Of a DNA stretch of 39,617 bases, positions 39,481 through 39,617 are shown in pieces. The notes under the pieces are model-generated. The model saw nothing but the letters and a program-made list of their open reading frames with translations. It was not told the DNA's origin and ran no database searches. A program made the translations under genes and the position numbers. The stretch spans positions 1 through 39,617 of the forward strand of contig CBDUYN010000091.1 in assembly GCA_965371445.1 (NCBI GenBank). The letters run 5' to 3'. The first letter of the stretch is position 1, and each line of letters begins with the position of its first letter. The DNA comes from DASWIG01 sp965371445 (GTDB lineage Bacteria > Acidobacteriota > Thermoanaerobaculia > Multivoradales > J023).

Positions 39481-39617
39481 ACCCTGCTCCTCGACGACGA
39501 CCTCGATGGCGCCGAGGAAGCTTACAAGGGCCTGCACGACCTGGCCGTCGAGCTGGGCGATTTGCGCATGGAAGCGCTCGCCGCCATGCGGCTGACCTGG
39601 GTCCACCTGCGCCGCGG
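39481..39617 (+). pseudogene. duplicated segment of the TPR gene, running off the edge
   Basis: The 137 bp are about 96% identical to the inverse complement of 2309-2445 and encode TLLLDDDLDGAEEAYKGLHD followed by LAVELGDLRMEALAAMRLTW in one open frame. No start codon or N-terminal part of the TPR protein precedes it. Sequence to the right is outside the window, so a longer paralog cannot be excluded. Confidence 0.8.

Overview
The window is GC-rich (about two thirds G+C across most of it) and bacterial. It most resembles a member of the Acidobacteriota, probably the class Thermoanaerobaculia. The best pointer is the 567-residue secreted protein at 15356-17059. Its C-terminal module (core around FWFFSPENIELVVKVLDAC, ending DTAAFATC) is one I associate from memory with secreted proteins of that group. 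Large secreted Ig-like and DUF11-like repeat proteins, a periplasmic multiheme cytochrome, a lipoprotein and an OM-type barrel fit a diderm cell. No rRNA or tRNA gene was seen. The taxonomic call is inference.

Layout. Positions 1-2043 are a decayed accessory zone: a possible minus-strand partial ORF, one copy of an interspersed repeat, a truncated toxin-like C-terminal domain with an overlapping immunity-like ORF, and the first 48 codons of a ParB-like gene. From 2044 to 9940 lies mostly ordinary chromosome: a membrane-anchored TPR protein (-), a 151-bp inverted-repeat element, then on the + strand a CinA-N-like protein, a Lon-N-domain protein, a PHP-domain lipoprotein and HflX, followed by a secreted SYLF protein (-). 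At 10119-11097 sits a frameshifted AbiEii-type nucleotidyltransferase with an overlapping small partner. At 11113-15159 (-) are an outer-membrane beta-barrel overlapping a five-heme cytochrome c, and a 1-Cys peroxiredoxin.

From 15356 to 24204 are three large secreted repeat proteins. The last two are divergent and are fed by mirror-image promoters, each with a TetR-like palindrome in its spacer. The 224 bp between the promoters is a patchwork of fragments of nearby genes. A truncated sfsA is joined in frame to a receiver-Ser/Thr kinase gene (24303-26024), followed by a secreted HExxH protein. An apparently complete MacAB-like export operon follows (27575-31961: adaptor, two FtsX-type permeases, ATPase), then a CGNR zinc-finger regulator.

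From 32700 to the right edge is a second accessory zone. It holds a 143-bp palindromic element, eight degenerate ~42-bp repeats each with a small hairpin and running up to the stop codon of an orphan ParB-like gene, several toxin-antitoxin modules whose toxins are mostly truncated while the antitoxins are intact, interspersed repeats between those modules, a RAYT-type HUH transposase gene, and finally a chimera of a haloalkane-dehalogenase 3' fragment joined to a ~96% identical copy of part of the TPR gene found at the left end. The two accessory zones share ParB, TPR and interspersed-repeat sequences, so they are probably related by duplication and recombination. The strongest candidates for something undescribed are the hairpin array with its ParB-like neighbour, the repeat-bounded TA cassettes, and the gene-fragment patchwork between mirrored promoters.
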